A stretch of DNA of 64,000 nt from Pleurotus djamor (taxonomy: Eukaryota > Basidiomycota > Agaricomycetes > Agaricales > Pleurotaceae). Shown here in pieces: positions 11,641 to 23,116 of this stretch; position 1 is the first letter of the stretch, and the number at the start of each line of letters is the position of its first letter. A program made the translations under genes and the position numbers. The notes beneath the pieces were generated by a model, which had not been told where the DNA came from, made no database searches, and worked only from the letters and a program-made list of their open reading frames with translations. The stretch lies in NCBI GenBank assembly GCA_029747585.1, contig JAPEVF010000052.1, positions 62,001 to 126,000 of the forward strand, given 5' to 3'.

Positions 11641-12420
11641 ATGAGCCTAAGATTGCCGCCTTTCACTTTCATCCTCACCACTCTGACCACCAATATGTCG
11701 TGAGCCACATCCTTGTCTCAATCGTAGAGTGTTAACTCATCGTCATTAGATTTACCCCGTCCTCTCCAATATCCTTCGGGACCTGGCAGGCAACCCTTAG
11801 CGCAAGGGCGTCGAATGACGCTCTCATGTTGAAGGCACCGAGCCGAGTGGCGAAAGTCGCTATCGTTGAACGGGCTCCGAACGATTGTGAGTCACCATAC
11901 CGTCCTGAAATGTGTATCTCATGCGCTACCACCAGGTATTCTCATTGCAGGACCGCTCGAGGCTTTGTGTTCATGGATTGTGATCGACTTGGGTCATTTC
12001 AAAGAAATTTGCTCTTTTGACGACGTATGTCCCTCCATTCTGGCCATCAATTACAGTGCTAAATCAACATAGGACAAACATTCTATCAAGATCAGTCTAC
12101 CCCTTCAAACCAGTACATCGGCAGCGCTACGAGGACTCCAACTTCCTGATGTGACTTTCACCTTGGGCTTCGAGAAATCGTTGACGTTCAATGCTTTCAA
12201 GAAATATACGTCTACAGGACGGCTTCCACGAAGTTACCACGGGGAGGGAATAGTCACCGTTGCGGATTTCTTTGGTGGCGACCATCTACCTCAGAGTCGT
12301 CAAGTTCAAGCACGCAGAGGAGTTATTCGCCCGGAGTCAGGCAGTACCTGCATCCGGTGTTTGGCATGCTTTATCTTCATTCTTGTCATTTTGTTCGTCG
12401 CTGGAGCGTGGGGGGCCTGA
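11641..12420 (+). CDS. Hypothetical tail-anchored protein
   Basis: The four-exon reading starts at ATG 11641. The introns are 11700-11749, one from the GTGAGT near 11888 to CCACCAG near 11935, and one from GTATGT near 12025 to CATAG near 12072. The protein starts MSLRLPPFTFILTTLTTNMS, contains GPLEALCSWIVIDLGHFKEI and ends with one hydrophobic helix (LACFIFILVILFVAGAWGA) immediately before the stop. That is the layout of a C-terminally anchored membrane protein. I recognise no domain. Consistent splice phases across four exons support a real gene, but the function is unknown. Confidence 0.55.
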
Positions 12421-13028
12421 TCCTTCCATACCGAGCCTTAGAGGACCGCAATTTTAGTTCGCGTATTACATGAATGCTGCGTAGTTGGTTACTTTTGCTC
12501 GGTGAAAGCCCAGTTGTAGTGTATTGGCCTCTGCTGCCCAGATAGTCAGGATAATAGTCCCAACCTTCGAGTCCGAGCTTAATCTGCAGCTGTCTTGGCG
12601 CTCTGTCCGAGTTCGACCTCGAACTCGCAGTGCACTTGGCGTGAAGCGTCGCTATCGCCATTCTGTGCGAGTTACGACAACTCTCCCTTCGAGCCTGGCT
12701 TGTATTTCGATGAGCATAGACAGTTCTAACCTAGGTTAACCACTGTCGCAGTTGCCTTTTTGTACTAGACAAATTCTCTATATGATGTGACATATCCGGG
12801 CATTACGGAATTGTGTTTTGTAGTACTTTCCCAATGGTCCTCAAGCGTCCCATGCTCGACCAATGTATGTGCCAGAAGTTGGACTTGGAGTCCTCATCTG
12901 AATGCTTTAAAACCTGTCCGCCCTTTATGCAAATTGAGACTAATTCAAAGGTAATTACTGCGAGGATAGATTGGATAGCAAAGATGCGAAGTAAAAACAA
13001 AATATGGCAGCAAGATATGGCAGGCTCA
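12421..13028. other. Gap with no supported gene
   Basis: Short ORFs occur here on both strands but show no family signature, splice structure or composition that would support a gene. The segment lies between the 3' ends of two convergent genes. Confidence 0.5.
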
Positions 13029-14532
13029 TTACTTGGGTATCACCTGAGACTCCGAGCTATTCAACCGGCGAGTCATCGATGCCGATAACTTGGCGAGGAC
13101 ATTGGCTTTTGCGATGCTATTCTGACTGCTGAGGTAGGCGTGGTTTGTGGTCGAGACACTCATCGACCGCTCGTACTCTGCATTAGCCATCGCAATCTGA
13201 TTCTTCAGACGTATTTGATGAAGTTCGGTTTCCTGCTTCAGTTTGGCGTCGTCACTGGCGGTAGTGTCGAGGATCTGTACCAGGGTAGCGAGAAGCTCAG
13301 CTTCAGAGTGCGTGGAGATATCCTGAGGGGAGGGGACGCTCAAGGTACCGGTCGGTCGAGCGTCAGCACTTTTGCCAGGAACTTCCCGCTTTCGACCTCG
13401 GGCGGTCGATGTTGCCGCCGGCTCTGCCTTCGCCTTAACAGTCCTCCGGCCCCCAGTGGGCTGTTTGGTGTTATGCGAGCAGGATAACTTGCGCTGGCTG
13501 CACATGAAACACGCGACACAACCTGGCCCAACGCAAATCGCAACACTAGTCTTCACACATTCACCACAACGTGCGGCGCCAAGCCACTTCTTGTCTCCAA
13601 CCCGAGCGGGCTCGTAACCCTTGGTCTCGTCCGTAGCAACTTCGGTTGCGACGACCTCGATCTTGACTTCATTGGGATTGACAGTTCCAGTGGGCAAGGA
13701 CTCACGAACACTGGGGGGGATGCCTGTGTATGTGCGGTTGGATCGGGACAGCTTGGGCATGGTAGGATCATGGTCGCCCTCGGTCTCGCATTTCGACTCG
13801 GAGACTTGGGGAATTTCGACGAACGGAACGGGGAGTTGGGTTAACTTTCTGCTTTTACGCGCCCCGCGAGCTGGATTAGCACGACGTGTAGGCCCATCCT
13901 GGTAGTCGGAGTGCTCATCGTCGTTTTCGTTTTCGTTTTCATCATCATCAGTATCGCTGTGAGGTCGTTTCGTAGAGCGAGCGGACTCCGTCGGAGGTTC
14001 AGTGCTGGCCGGGGATGGAGGAGATACAAAGGTAACGGACTTTGCTGTCGATGTGTGACTTAGCGCTGTCGCAGATGGCGCGAGTGGTTCTTCCTTGATA
14101 GTGACGGGATTCAATACTGCCTCCCTTAATGCAAGAGCTTGAGCGAAGGCTTTGATCATACCCTTCACCTGCACCAGCCGCTCTTCCCATCGCAGCACCT
14201 CAGTCTCGGTGAAACGATCCGAGACGTCACGACATTTATCCTTCATTGCCTTGAGTTGTATCTCTCGACCAAGATCCTGTGTGATAGTGCATTTAATGTT
14301 GTGCTCATTCAACAAATTAGTATTTGGGGCTCACAATAGCCCGTCGCAAGTCGTCTTCGTATTGCTGTAATTCATCCACTGAGGTATTTGGAGTCGGTTG
14401 GAAGGCGACGAGTTTTTCAACCTCGAAGTAGAACGTGTCGGTTTCGTCCGTGAAGACGCCCCGCGTGGTACTAAAGTTGACAGTCGCAGTGAACGAGGGA
14501 TACTTCATCGTAATGGGATGGCGCAAAGACAC
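13029..14532 (-). CDS. Uncharacterised protein with a Cys-cluster (zinc-binding-like) motif
   Basis: Two exons are joined across an intron at 14277-14334, giving DDLRRAI then DLGREIQLKAMKDKC. After an N-terminal helical region comes a long disordered acidic and basic stretch (SDTDDDENENENDDEHSD, ARGARKSRKL), and then a Cys-rich motif, RCGECVKTSVAICVGPGC followed by VACFMCSQRKLSC. The spacing is C-x2-C-x6-C-x4-C-x2-C-x2-C-x6-C. Such paired Cys clusters recur in uncharacterised agaricomycete proteins and loosely resemble Zn(II)2Cys6 clusters, without matching that spacing. The C-terminus is helical (AELLATLVQILDTTASDDAK). A role in DNA or protein binding is possible but unproven. ATG 14532 is the first start; 14508 (MKYPSF) is an alternative. 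Confidence 0.6.
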
Positions 14533-14833
14533 GGAAAGAGAAACTGAGAAAAGATTCTCGAGTACTCACGCATTTTACCACGTGGGGACTTGATCAGTTC
14601 GATTGCAATTGATTCCGAGTTACATATTTAGCTAATCTACATCTTATCTAATCCCACGTTCGAAATTGATGGAGTCTAGCCATCCCGTTGTTGCAAACGT
14701 TGCACGTTGACGTTGACGCCGAGCGTTGGAATTGTTGGCCGTTGGCCGTACGTTGACGGTTTGAACATCGGGATCCTGTTCTTCCAGTAGCCCTCGACCT
14801 ACCCCATTCCGCTCGCCTACTCACTCCGTACTC
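14533..14833. promoter_or_regulatory. Probable shared promoter region with CGTTG repeats
   Basis: About 300 bp separate two divergent starts. Within about 14690-14765 the pentamer CGTTG occurs about six times (acgttgcacgttgacgttga, gccgagcgttgg, gccgttggcc, gtacgttgacgg). No TATA box is obvious. Confidence 0.35.
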
Positions 14834-15220
14834 ATGAGTCGATGGACAGAGCTCTCCAAGAGGGCGATCGCGTGCAACATACCTCCGCCGTATGGTTCGC
14901 TACCGTATGCGGGAGCACCGGGAGAGGGGATTGTGTACTTAGATCAACATGGTCAGCCGTTACCTCTTCGGTGCGCAGGCACAGGAGTTTGGGAATCGGT
15001 ATCCTTTGGTGCGTTCATTTTTCACCCTTCCCTTAGACGTCCCTCTCATTATTATGGCATGGCACAGACGCATAAGAGCTTAAGACGCTCGACGGCGAAC
15101 ATCCAACCATTGCCTCCAGGCTTTTCTTCCTCTTACTTCGATCCACATCCCAACCCACCTTCTTTTGAAGCCTCCCCAGTTAATCCGTGCAATTCGCAAT
15201 TCTCGCAGCCTACCAAGTAG
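14834..15220 (+). CDS. Small hypothetical protein
   Basis: A 128-codon ORF begins with ATG after a pyrimidine-rich leader. The first 55 residues (MSRWTELSKRAIACNIPPPY, GSLPYAGAPGEGIVYLDQ, GQPLPLRCAGTGVWE) look like a folded segment. The remainder is Pro/Ser-rich. No family is recognised. It sits divergently to the Cys-cluster gene and just upstream of the transposase remnant. The downstream end could be altered by an intron near 15000, where a GTATCC precedes a CCCTTAG, but that intron would be only 38 bp. Confidence 0.4.
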   Translation: MSRWTELSKRAIACNIPPPYGSLPYAGAPGEGIVYLDQHGQPLPLRCAGTGVWESVSFGAFIFHPSLRRPSHYYGMAQTHKSLRRSTANIQPLPPGFSSSYFDPHPNPPSFEASPVNPCNSQFSQPTK

Positions 15221-15715
15221 CACCCCCTCGACGTCTCTGACTACGATCGTTTCCCCACAAGGCAGCACAGCCTATCCCCCAAATGCCAATACCACCTGTT
15301 GGCACTGGCGCGGTGTAAGACACACCAATCTTGTACTAAGAATGGGACTGCGTAGCTTGCATCCTCAATTTTCTTCAGTCGCAGTCGCGAACCATTTGAA
15401 CGCAACTGCAAATGCTCCGATGCCATTGTAGATGCGGAGACTCCTCAATGGTTTGGAGCTTCTGGAGCTTCAAGTTTGTCCTCATCCTTCCGATGTTACT
15501 GACTACATATTCACGGTCGGAATGACCGTTTTCGCTGTACATGTACTTTAAATTTGTTAGGTGCTTGCAGAATTTTGAGTGAAGACTTGATACGCGAAAA
15601 GCTTCAGAGCGGATTATGAATATTTCACGTGGGTTTGTACAAGCCAACCAGGATGTGTGCTCGAGATTTTCATCACCCGTCCAATCTTCATCAACGTCAC
15701 CCCACGACCAAAAAC

Positions 15716-18700
15716 ATGAAGAGGACAAAGACTCCGGAGTTGTACTTGTGCTCCTGTTCGGAGTGCTTTGACTGCACCTCAATTTGTCCTGGAACTCAGT
15801 TACCAGCCCAAGGTCGATACCTTGACGGCCCAACATTTCGAAAACATTAAGATAAACAAGATTCGATTGGGGTTCGTATCCACGAGAGAATTGACCGATC
15901 CGAACAGGGTTCCACTTTTGATGGAACAGATCCTGCGGAAGAGTTCCAACATTCTTTGCAAGAGCGGATGTCGTCCCCTCAAACCAATCGCCGTCAACGA
16001 CGCCATGCGACCTATAAACCTTCACGGAAGCCATCGGAGGATTTTATGACAAAACTCATCGCCATCCAACGGAGGATCGGTAGTTTTTCTGACGAAGCCC
16101 TCCGAGATGCGCTTGTGTTTTGGATACCCCCCTCAGTTTCGCTGCAGCCGACAGCGGACCATCTGCGCCTTGATGAATCAGCCCAAGAAAATCAAAGGTT
16201 CTTGAGCTTCGAGCGTTGGATCAAGCTTGCCCAGAAATGCATTGTCCGTAATCGCCAGACTACAGCACAGATACGTTGCAAGTCCACGATCGTGTTGAAG
16301 GCGTTGAGTGATGCATCAAATAAAGCTACAGACTTTAAACTTTCGCAATGGCGCCAACAGCGGGATGATGTAAAAAAGGCTCACAAGAACGAGACAATCG
16401 ACACTGGTATGTCCGAGCACAGATCATTGGTGCTTGCCACTGAATTTTGTCCAAAGCGAACTTCATGACAAAGCCTTACCTGAATTTCCCCCCGGTCGTG
16501 CTCCTCACCTACCTTCTTGCTGCGTCACTTCACATTCTATCTCAAGTCTCCCGTAAAGCAACTCGCGATATTTTGCAGGGTATCCGCGGCGCTCTGAATC
16601 TTTCAAATGATACCAATACCTCTTCAGCTGACGACGCCATCGACGCCGGTCTGGTCACAGACCCGCGCACCGTGCTCAAGCGTTTATCTCTTTCGGACCC
16701 TCCTCACAAAGCCGTTGCATGTTGCCCTAAGTGTTGGGCAACCTACCCGTTTGAGCCTGGCAAACGGAACCTACTCCCTCTTCAATGTACTGCAAAACAA
16801 ACATTGGGGAGCAAGGAATGTGGGGCCCCTCTTCGAAACGAAACTGCCAAAGAGCGCCATCAGATCGAGAGAGAGTTTCTCTATCAGGACTTCAAGCAAT
16901 GGCTCGCGTGGATGTTTTGCCGATCTGATATTGCTGAAGAATTCGAATGGGATCCCTTCTCTGATGAAGAGCGTTGTTCTGGCGTACTGAAGGATATATG
17001 GGATGGTTCTGTTCTACGTGACCTTCAAGGACCTGGTGATAACGATGGGCGATTTGTAGTCCAGCTTCCTGGCGAGAGGCGATTGGTCTTCTGCTTGAAC
17101 TACGACTCTCTCAATCCTTTCGGGAATCGGGTTGCGGGCAAATCGGTCAAGATTAGTGGCATGTATATGGCCTGTCTCAACCTACGTCGCCGTCTTCGTT
17201 TCTTGGTGGAGAATATTTTCCTGGTCGGTGTCGTGCCAGGTCCTGATGCACCCCCTACTAGCCAATTAAATCATATCCTCCGCCTTCTCGTTGATGATTT
17301 CCTCGATCTCTGGTACCATGGAATATTCCTCACCCGAACCTTTCTCCATCCCCTTGGATTGCGAATACGTTGCGCCATAATACCTCTCGTGTGCGATTTG
17401 CCAGCTGCTCGCCAGATGTCGGGGAATGCTTCGGCAACCTCTGAACAACAATGCAACGAATGCGACCTTCCTTTACACGAAATAGATGACCTCGACTACG
17501 AAAACTGGCCTACAAGATCCAGAGACACTCATATCAGATTTGCAACGGAATGGCGAGATCAACAGAGCATCAAGGACCAAGAGGCACACTGGAACGCGCA
17601 TCATGTACGCTGGTCCGAATTGATACGCCTCCCTTACTGGGACCCAACCAAGCACGTTGTCATCGATTCTATGCACGGATTTTACCTTGGTCTATTTAAT
17701 CGCCATTGCCGTAAGATTTGGAATATGGATGCAACCAAGCCCGACAGTGACGGGACAAGCAACGAGTTCCAAGCTAGCAACATCCCGAAGCCTCTCATGG
17801 ACGCTGCACAAAACATTCTACGACACGGCGACGAGGAAAGCCTGCAAGTCATGCCCGCGAACATATTGCAACAACTCTGTAAAGATGAGGGGTTACGCTA
17901 CGGTAACCGGTTGACGAAAAAGCACCTTGTAGAGTCTTTACAGAAACTTGTGAGTTGTATACGCTTTCAGAGGCTAATCTGACCCGTATACCAGCGGATC
18001 ACCAAATCTTGGTTTGATGGCGAAGGGAATTTCCTTGATGATAGTGGAGAGGTGGCTCCTGCGCCTGATGTCGAGCTGTCCGTGGCGCTCCTGGTCTACA
18101 AAAGCGCTACCAAGTCGTACATCAATAACCAAATGAAACTATCCCTTGCACAAACGATCTGTCGCACGCAGCTTGGGGTGCTGGAGACCGGCCAAAAATT
18201 GCGAAATCTGAAGTCCATGATCAAGAAATCGGTGAGTAAATCGCAGAATCCGATCTTTTTAAACCTGAGACCGTGGCTCAGCGACGTGAAAATGGAATTA
18301 CCGACGACCAAGATCAACTCGTACAGATCGCATCCAGCGTGAACAGGGACGACCACATCCTTGGTCGCACTACATGCACAGAGATTACCGAAGATACATC
18401 CAAGACGCTGCTTCCAACATGGGTCAGCCGCGGACCCCAGAATCCAGGAAAGGCTAAGCAAGGTAGTCTCAAAGCCGACGAATGGAAAACGTTTTGTACG
18501 ATTCAGCTCCCGATCACATTAATCAGGCTTTGGGGCTTTAGCCCACCTGAGGATCGGAGACATGAGATGCTAGAGAATTTCATGGATCTCGTGCACGCTG
18601 TGCGTTTGGCAACCATGAGAGAGATCACGACCGAGCAGGTGCAGGAATATGAACATTATATGCATCGATACCTCACCAAACTCTTAGAGCTCTATCCTGC

Positions 18701-19577
18701 AACCTCCATCTCTCCCTATCAGCATCTTTCGCTCCATTTTGGGGAACATCTCCGCCGATGGGGTCCAACTCACTCATGGCGATGTTTCGCATTTGAGAGG
18801 TTCAACGGGTTAATGCAGAGCATCTCTACCAACTCAAAGTTTGGTGAGTCTGTCGTCCCCTCATTCATTTGTGAAGGACTGACCTCGGAATCAGGCGAAT
18901 TGGAAGGAACAATATTTCGTCGTTTCTGGGCCGGCCAGCACCTCCGCGTTCTATTCAACGAAACCAGCCTGCCGCCCGAGATACAACCCTACATTGATGA
19001 ACTATCTGCAAAGCAGGATTGTAACATTCGGTCCACGTTCCTGCAAGGCAACCTTGAAGCCACCGAAGACTTCACGTTTGTATCACCTCAACGGAAAGCC
19101 AGAATCCAGAAACTCGAGCCCGCTACTCATGCATTACTTGTTCAACTCATCAAAACTTTTCCCGGCGGGAGTACATGGGCGTCGCAGGAAATTCAGGTCA
19201 TGGAAGGCATCGAGCGTCTTGGAAAGAAGTTCCAATCCACAGGCGCAAACAATCAGATCATCTTCAACGGGACCCGCGGACGATCCGTAGGTCTGATACG
19301 TTCCATTTTCGTGCATGAAAGACGAGATAGAAAAGGGAAGATTACGGCGCAGACGTTTCTTCGTGTGGACGAATTCTCAGGCCTGGATGTCACTGCGTTG
19401 GGTTCTGATAACTTCCGAAAATTTCCAGCAGGTGGACGACTCTACCATGATGGTCGCGTACAAGAAGCAATAATTACTCTCTGGGATATTATTTGCCATT
19501 TTGCAAGGACAGACATTGAGATTGACAGCAAACCTTATATACATGTACTTCCATTGGAACACGTCGTATATAACTAA
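15716..19577 (+). mobile_element. CACTA-type transposon gene (Tnp2-like transposase), decayed copy
   Basis: The coding order matches agaricomycete Tnp2 proteins. An N-terminal Cys motif (LYLCSCSECFDCTSICPG, GRYLDGPTFRKH) comes first. A core follows (NYDSLNPFGNRVAGKSVKI, LRLLVDDFLDLWYHGIF, IRCAIIPLVCDLPAARQM, WSELIRLPYWDPTKHVVI, DSMHGFYLGLFNRHCRKI). The C-terminal region reads HLSLHFGEHLRRWGPTHS then FAFERFNGLMQSISTNSKFG. Introns fit near 16408-16458, 17950-17994, 18230-18282 and an in-frame one near 18843-18895. A TAA at 15848-15850 interrupts an otherwise continuous frame between RKH and DKQDSIGVRIHERIDRSEQG, so this copy is probably inactive unless translation starts downstream. I found no CACTA terminal inverted repeats or target duplications in the flanks. 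Confidence 0.8.
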
Positions 19578-20488
19578 CTATCTCTATATACATCCTTTTG
19601 CCGTGCCAAGTCTCTCAAGCGTTGTAACTCCTGGAAGGGAATTTCATCTAAATCAACCTCGTCGAAACTGCCACTCATCACATACAGTAACAGTAACGTC
19701 ACCAGACACAATATGAATGTCATGATACAGTGATAGGAGGACCTCGCCGCGAGCATGGCGAACCAGCCATATGCACCTCGCATACGTTGGAAAAGAGAAG
19801 CGGCCCATTTTCTAATGCGAGGGTGGATGATCCCCGAGAAGGCAAGACGTCGAATGTGACCTCCATCGCGAGCTGAGTCTCCATCCTTGCGGGTTTCGCG
19901 TTCCTCAGCGGCTTCAGAATTGCTGTCGCAAAGAGGCAGCTGAACGGTATCAACGGTACCGGGAGAACATGGAGACATCTCTCTGAGGGAGACATTATCG
20001 CGATAAACGGTTGGTAGGTGAGCCTCGTCAATCTCCTCTGGTGAATGTAGAGGCATTGGGTCAAGGATAACCTCTGAAAGCAAAGGGAAATCGGCTGGAT
20101 CAGGCTTAGGAATCGTGAATGTTGATGATCCGCCACCAGTGGGTATAGAACGGGACTCGACCGAGGCCTCAGGACGGCGTGGATGTGTCCGAGGCCCACT
20201 GTCCACAGGGACCTTTCTCGGGCGGGCTGTTCAGGACGTTTAGACATGTGCTCTTTGTGTCGATCAAATGTGTACGTTACCATTCCGCCTTTTCATAATA
20301 TCAAGCGACCCCTCCATCTTTTCCAACCTCCCTTGGACGTCAACTTGTAAGGATTTGAGAGCGGCTGCGTTGATGTCCTACGAGTATCATTAGGCACTGC
20401 TTGAAAGCATGAAAAGGGTTCTGACCGAAGTTCTGATGGCGCGCTGCGTCAGCCTCAGCAAATCGTTCGTGCTTATGTTTCCTGTCAT
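19574..20488 (-). CDS. Hypothetical single-pass membrane protein
   Basis: Three exons join in phase: 20426-20488, 20281-20377 and 19574-20226, with introns of 48 and 54 bp. The product is about 270 residues. It begins MTGNISTNDLLRLTQRAI, continues as a helix (ALKSLQVDVQGRLEKMEGSL) and a long acidic disordered region, and has one transmembrane helix near the C-terminus (CIMTFILCLVTLLLLYVM) followed by a charged tail. I recognise no family. Its stop codon overlaps the stop of the convergent transposase gene by 3 bases. Confidence 0.6.
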
Positions 20489-20621
20489 GGGATTTGACGA
20501 CCACCTAGATGTGGCAATGAGTCACCGAAGAGTGTGGTCGAGCGCCTATGTTGGACATGTGGTACGCACAAAGGCGGCAGCCTGCAACGATAGCTACTCC
20601 CCACTCGGTGCTCGTCTCACA

Positions 20622-21808
20622 ATGAATCACCCTCCGTTCATTCCTGGGCAACGACGATTCACTCTTCGTCTACCATCTCGGTATACGGAGCCGTTTAGAA
20701 TTGGCATACCATACCCAATGTCAGACGAGCTTTTGACTCTAGGTGAGAGGCGCATTCTCGATCAATAGGATGTAAAGATTGACGTGGAAAACAGAGCAAA
20801 ATCCTGACACAAGAAAGGTCAAGCAAGAAGAAGTACGCCAGCGTTTATGCGGACCACCAGCTCCTGATGCTCTGCATTCTTCTTCGGAGGTTCCTACACG
20901 CGACATCAGTTCCATCGCAGACATTGAGGCGCAGAGTGAAGAGCAACTACAAATATGGAGCAGAGCTCTGGAGCGGCCAGTCGAGGATGCACAGTCTGAT
21001 AACGCCCCTTCTCCATCCTCTGCCGGAACCCATGACGCACCCAGAGTTCTTCCCAATCGTTTGACTGTGGAAGAAGAAGAACTAACCTCCGCAGTCAACA
21101 TTTCAACCGGCGGCGACAGCTTTCCACCAACCTCGACAGGACCACCTCAGATCCCATCCCCGATATCCTTCCACTCTAAACCTCGCAACATGTCCCCTTT
21201 TTTATCTGAGGCTCTTTCCTCCGAGAGTGAAGACCCATACCCTCCGCAATCTCCTCGTCTGTCGACCCCACGAGGCTTGGATCAATTTAGCAATGGCGAA
21301 GGGTACGAGGTCTTGGCGGGGAGCTCAACTTCGTCACAGCAATCCAACCGATTCGCACCTTACTCTAGGGGATACAAAAGGCGACAGTACGTTGGTACTC
21401 GATCTCACGCAATGCTTGTCAATATGTTAACTTTGGACCAGAAGGAAAACAACAGCGAAAATTCGGGTTGTTCATGGGATTGAGTACCAGGATAAAAGAA
21501 TCGCCAAGATGGATGTTTGGTACAGCTGTCATCAATCCACAGGAGATGAGCCCATCGAAGCACCGCCGACTTACGATGATGCTGCTCTCCCTGAGTACTC
21601 AATCTTTACCCACCTATCTTCGGAGCAGATTCAGGCATGGATCTGGCTTTCAAATGCTTGGCTGTGCGTGAAGGATGGTTATTCACGACAAGAGAATGGG
21701 ACAATGCTCTTTTTACGCATTGATTTGATGACATGGGTCCGCGGAGAAGCATGGGATCGATACAATCGAACACGGAAAACAGGAGGAAGTAAACCGCTAG
21801 ATAGATAA
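20622..21808 (+). CDS. Uncharacterised Ser/Pro-rich protein with a PPxY motif
   Basis: Three exons join in phase with introns at 20743-20794 and 21387-21441. The product starts MNHPPFIPGQRRFTLRLPSR, has a long Ser/Pro/Glu-rich middle and ends in a more ordered block (VVHGIEYQDKRIAKMDVWYS, LSSEQIQAWIWLSNAWLC, LFLRIDLMTWVRGEAWDRYN). The segment EAPPTYDDAALPEYS contains a PPxY motif, the ligand of WW domains such as those in Nedd4/Rsp5 ubiquitin ligases, so recruitment of such a ligase is possible (inference). No catalytic domain is visible. Confidence 0.6.
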
Positions 21809-22291
21809 CTGCGCGAAGAATGCTCTGATTATGTGTTTATCCCAACCACTTTGCAGCGATTCTCCGCCAAGTGCATCAGCGTGTTAAGTGGAACAAAGAG
21901 TCTTTGTTCTAATCGTGAGCATGTAAGTGGCACGACACGATGCACTAGATATTTAAGCCTCACCCGCAGGCCAACCATACGCCGTCAACCTACCCAGCAG
22001 ACACATCCTCGCATTATGCCAAGCACTTCTACACTCGTCGTCAGACGTTCCCCGCGTCAGCACAGGGTGAATCCCTACGCATCTCGGGGTGCTCAACCAC
22101 GCCCTTTGACAGCCAATGTTCACGCCGTCTCATCCCAAGCCCGGAGCCTTGCTCGTATCCGGGCTATTCTACCGAGCCTATCGCCCTCGCCCTCGCCCTC
22201 GCCTCCATCACCGTTCACGGCACTCGCTTTCAGCTTCGCAGCCCCTCCCCTTAATCCGCCCGTAGTTTGAGGGGTTGTTGAACCAACAAAT

Positions 22292-23116
22292 ATGGTGGCT
22301 GCGCGCCTGGAGATAGCTGACCTTCGGGATCGCATCAAAGAACTAGAGGAGGAAAGGGGCGATTTGCAACAGGCGAACCGTGACCTTAGGATGGAAAGTG
22401 CCCATTTCAAATCTCGGCTTCGCACTGTACGTATCTATTGGAAGTCCATTGTGCGGTGATCCCTAACGTCCTATGATTCCCTTTGTGCTAGGTGACAGCT
22501 GCGATAGCCCAAGCAGTTACTTGTACAATTTGCTCGGGGTACACAACGAAATTCTACATGTAAGTCATCCTGAATTTTGTTTTGCTTCGGTCACTAACTA
22601 TGCCTAGTCTTCGAGAGTGTGGCCATCACTTCTGCTTGTACTGCCTCACTCGGCATTTCCAAGAAAAGCTGAAGGATAATATCCGCCACCTGTTCGATGT
22701 CCCGGCCGATGTCATCCCCCCCCCTTGACTTCCACCCTCCCGTTTTTATGCTCTTTGGTGAAGCGTCCTATCCTAGAACGGTTGAGGAACGCAATCAAAT
22801 TTGGAAGGAGGCACGCGTTTCACAGCGGATCAAACTTATCGCTGGCGGTATGACACGTTCGGACGCAGACCTCCGTGCTGTGAAAATGGCTACGCGTCTG
22901 TTCACCTATCCATGCCCTGTTTGTAGGGAGCGCATTCGGAACCCCCCAGTGGAGGTCCTCGCTGGTCGCACTCTCTGTCGGGTTTATGAAGACGCTATCC
23001 TCTACTACACTCCATTGGAAGAACGACCAGACGAGGTCGAGGAAGCGGAATTAACGGACTTTGATCCTCTCTTTGTGAATGCCGATGTCGTTCTCAACGA
23101 ATTCGCAAGGGCGTAG
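22292..23116 (+). CDS. RING-type zinc finger protein with coiled coil
   Basis: A leucine-zipper-like helix (LEIADLRDRIKELEEERGDL) precedes a split RING: CTICSG, then ECGHHFCLYC, then CPVCRERI. This gives the four Cys/His pairs of a C3HC4 RING, but about 85 residues lie between the third and fourth pairs, far more than usual. RING domains generally recruit E2 enzymes for ubiquitin transfer. Introns run from GTACGT near 22430 to GCTAG near 22492, and from GTAAGT near 22560 to CCTAG near 22608. A run of nine C near 22716 breaks the frame by one base between VPADVIPPP and the last exon. Upstream, an ORF from ATG 22016 in the same frame is separated from this start only by a TGA at 22268, so the true N-terminus is unclear. 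Confidence 0.65.

Noticed and set aside
12386..12739. Overlapping ORFs on both strands
   Set aside because: No motif, no splice structure and no codon or composition signal separates one strand from the other.
15375..16034. 220-codon minus-strand ORF
   Set aside because: It lies antisense to the 5' region of the Tnp2 gene, which reads well on the plus strand (Cys motif and IDRSEQGSTFDGTDPAEEF). The minus translation has no recognisable motif.
14600..20400. Terminal inverted repeats beginning CACTA around the Tnp2 gene
   Set aside because: I looked for CACTA and its complement TAGTG in the flanks and found no pair that could be element ends.
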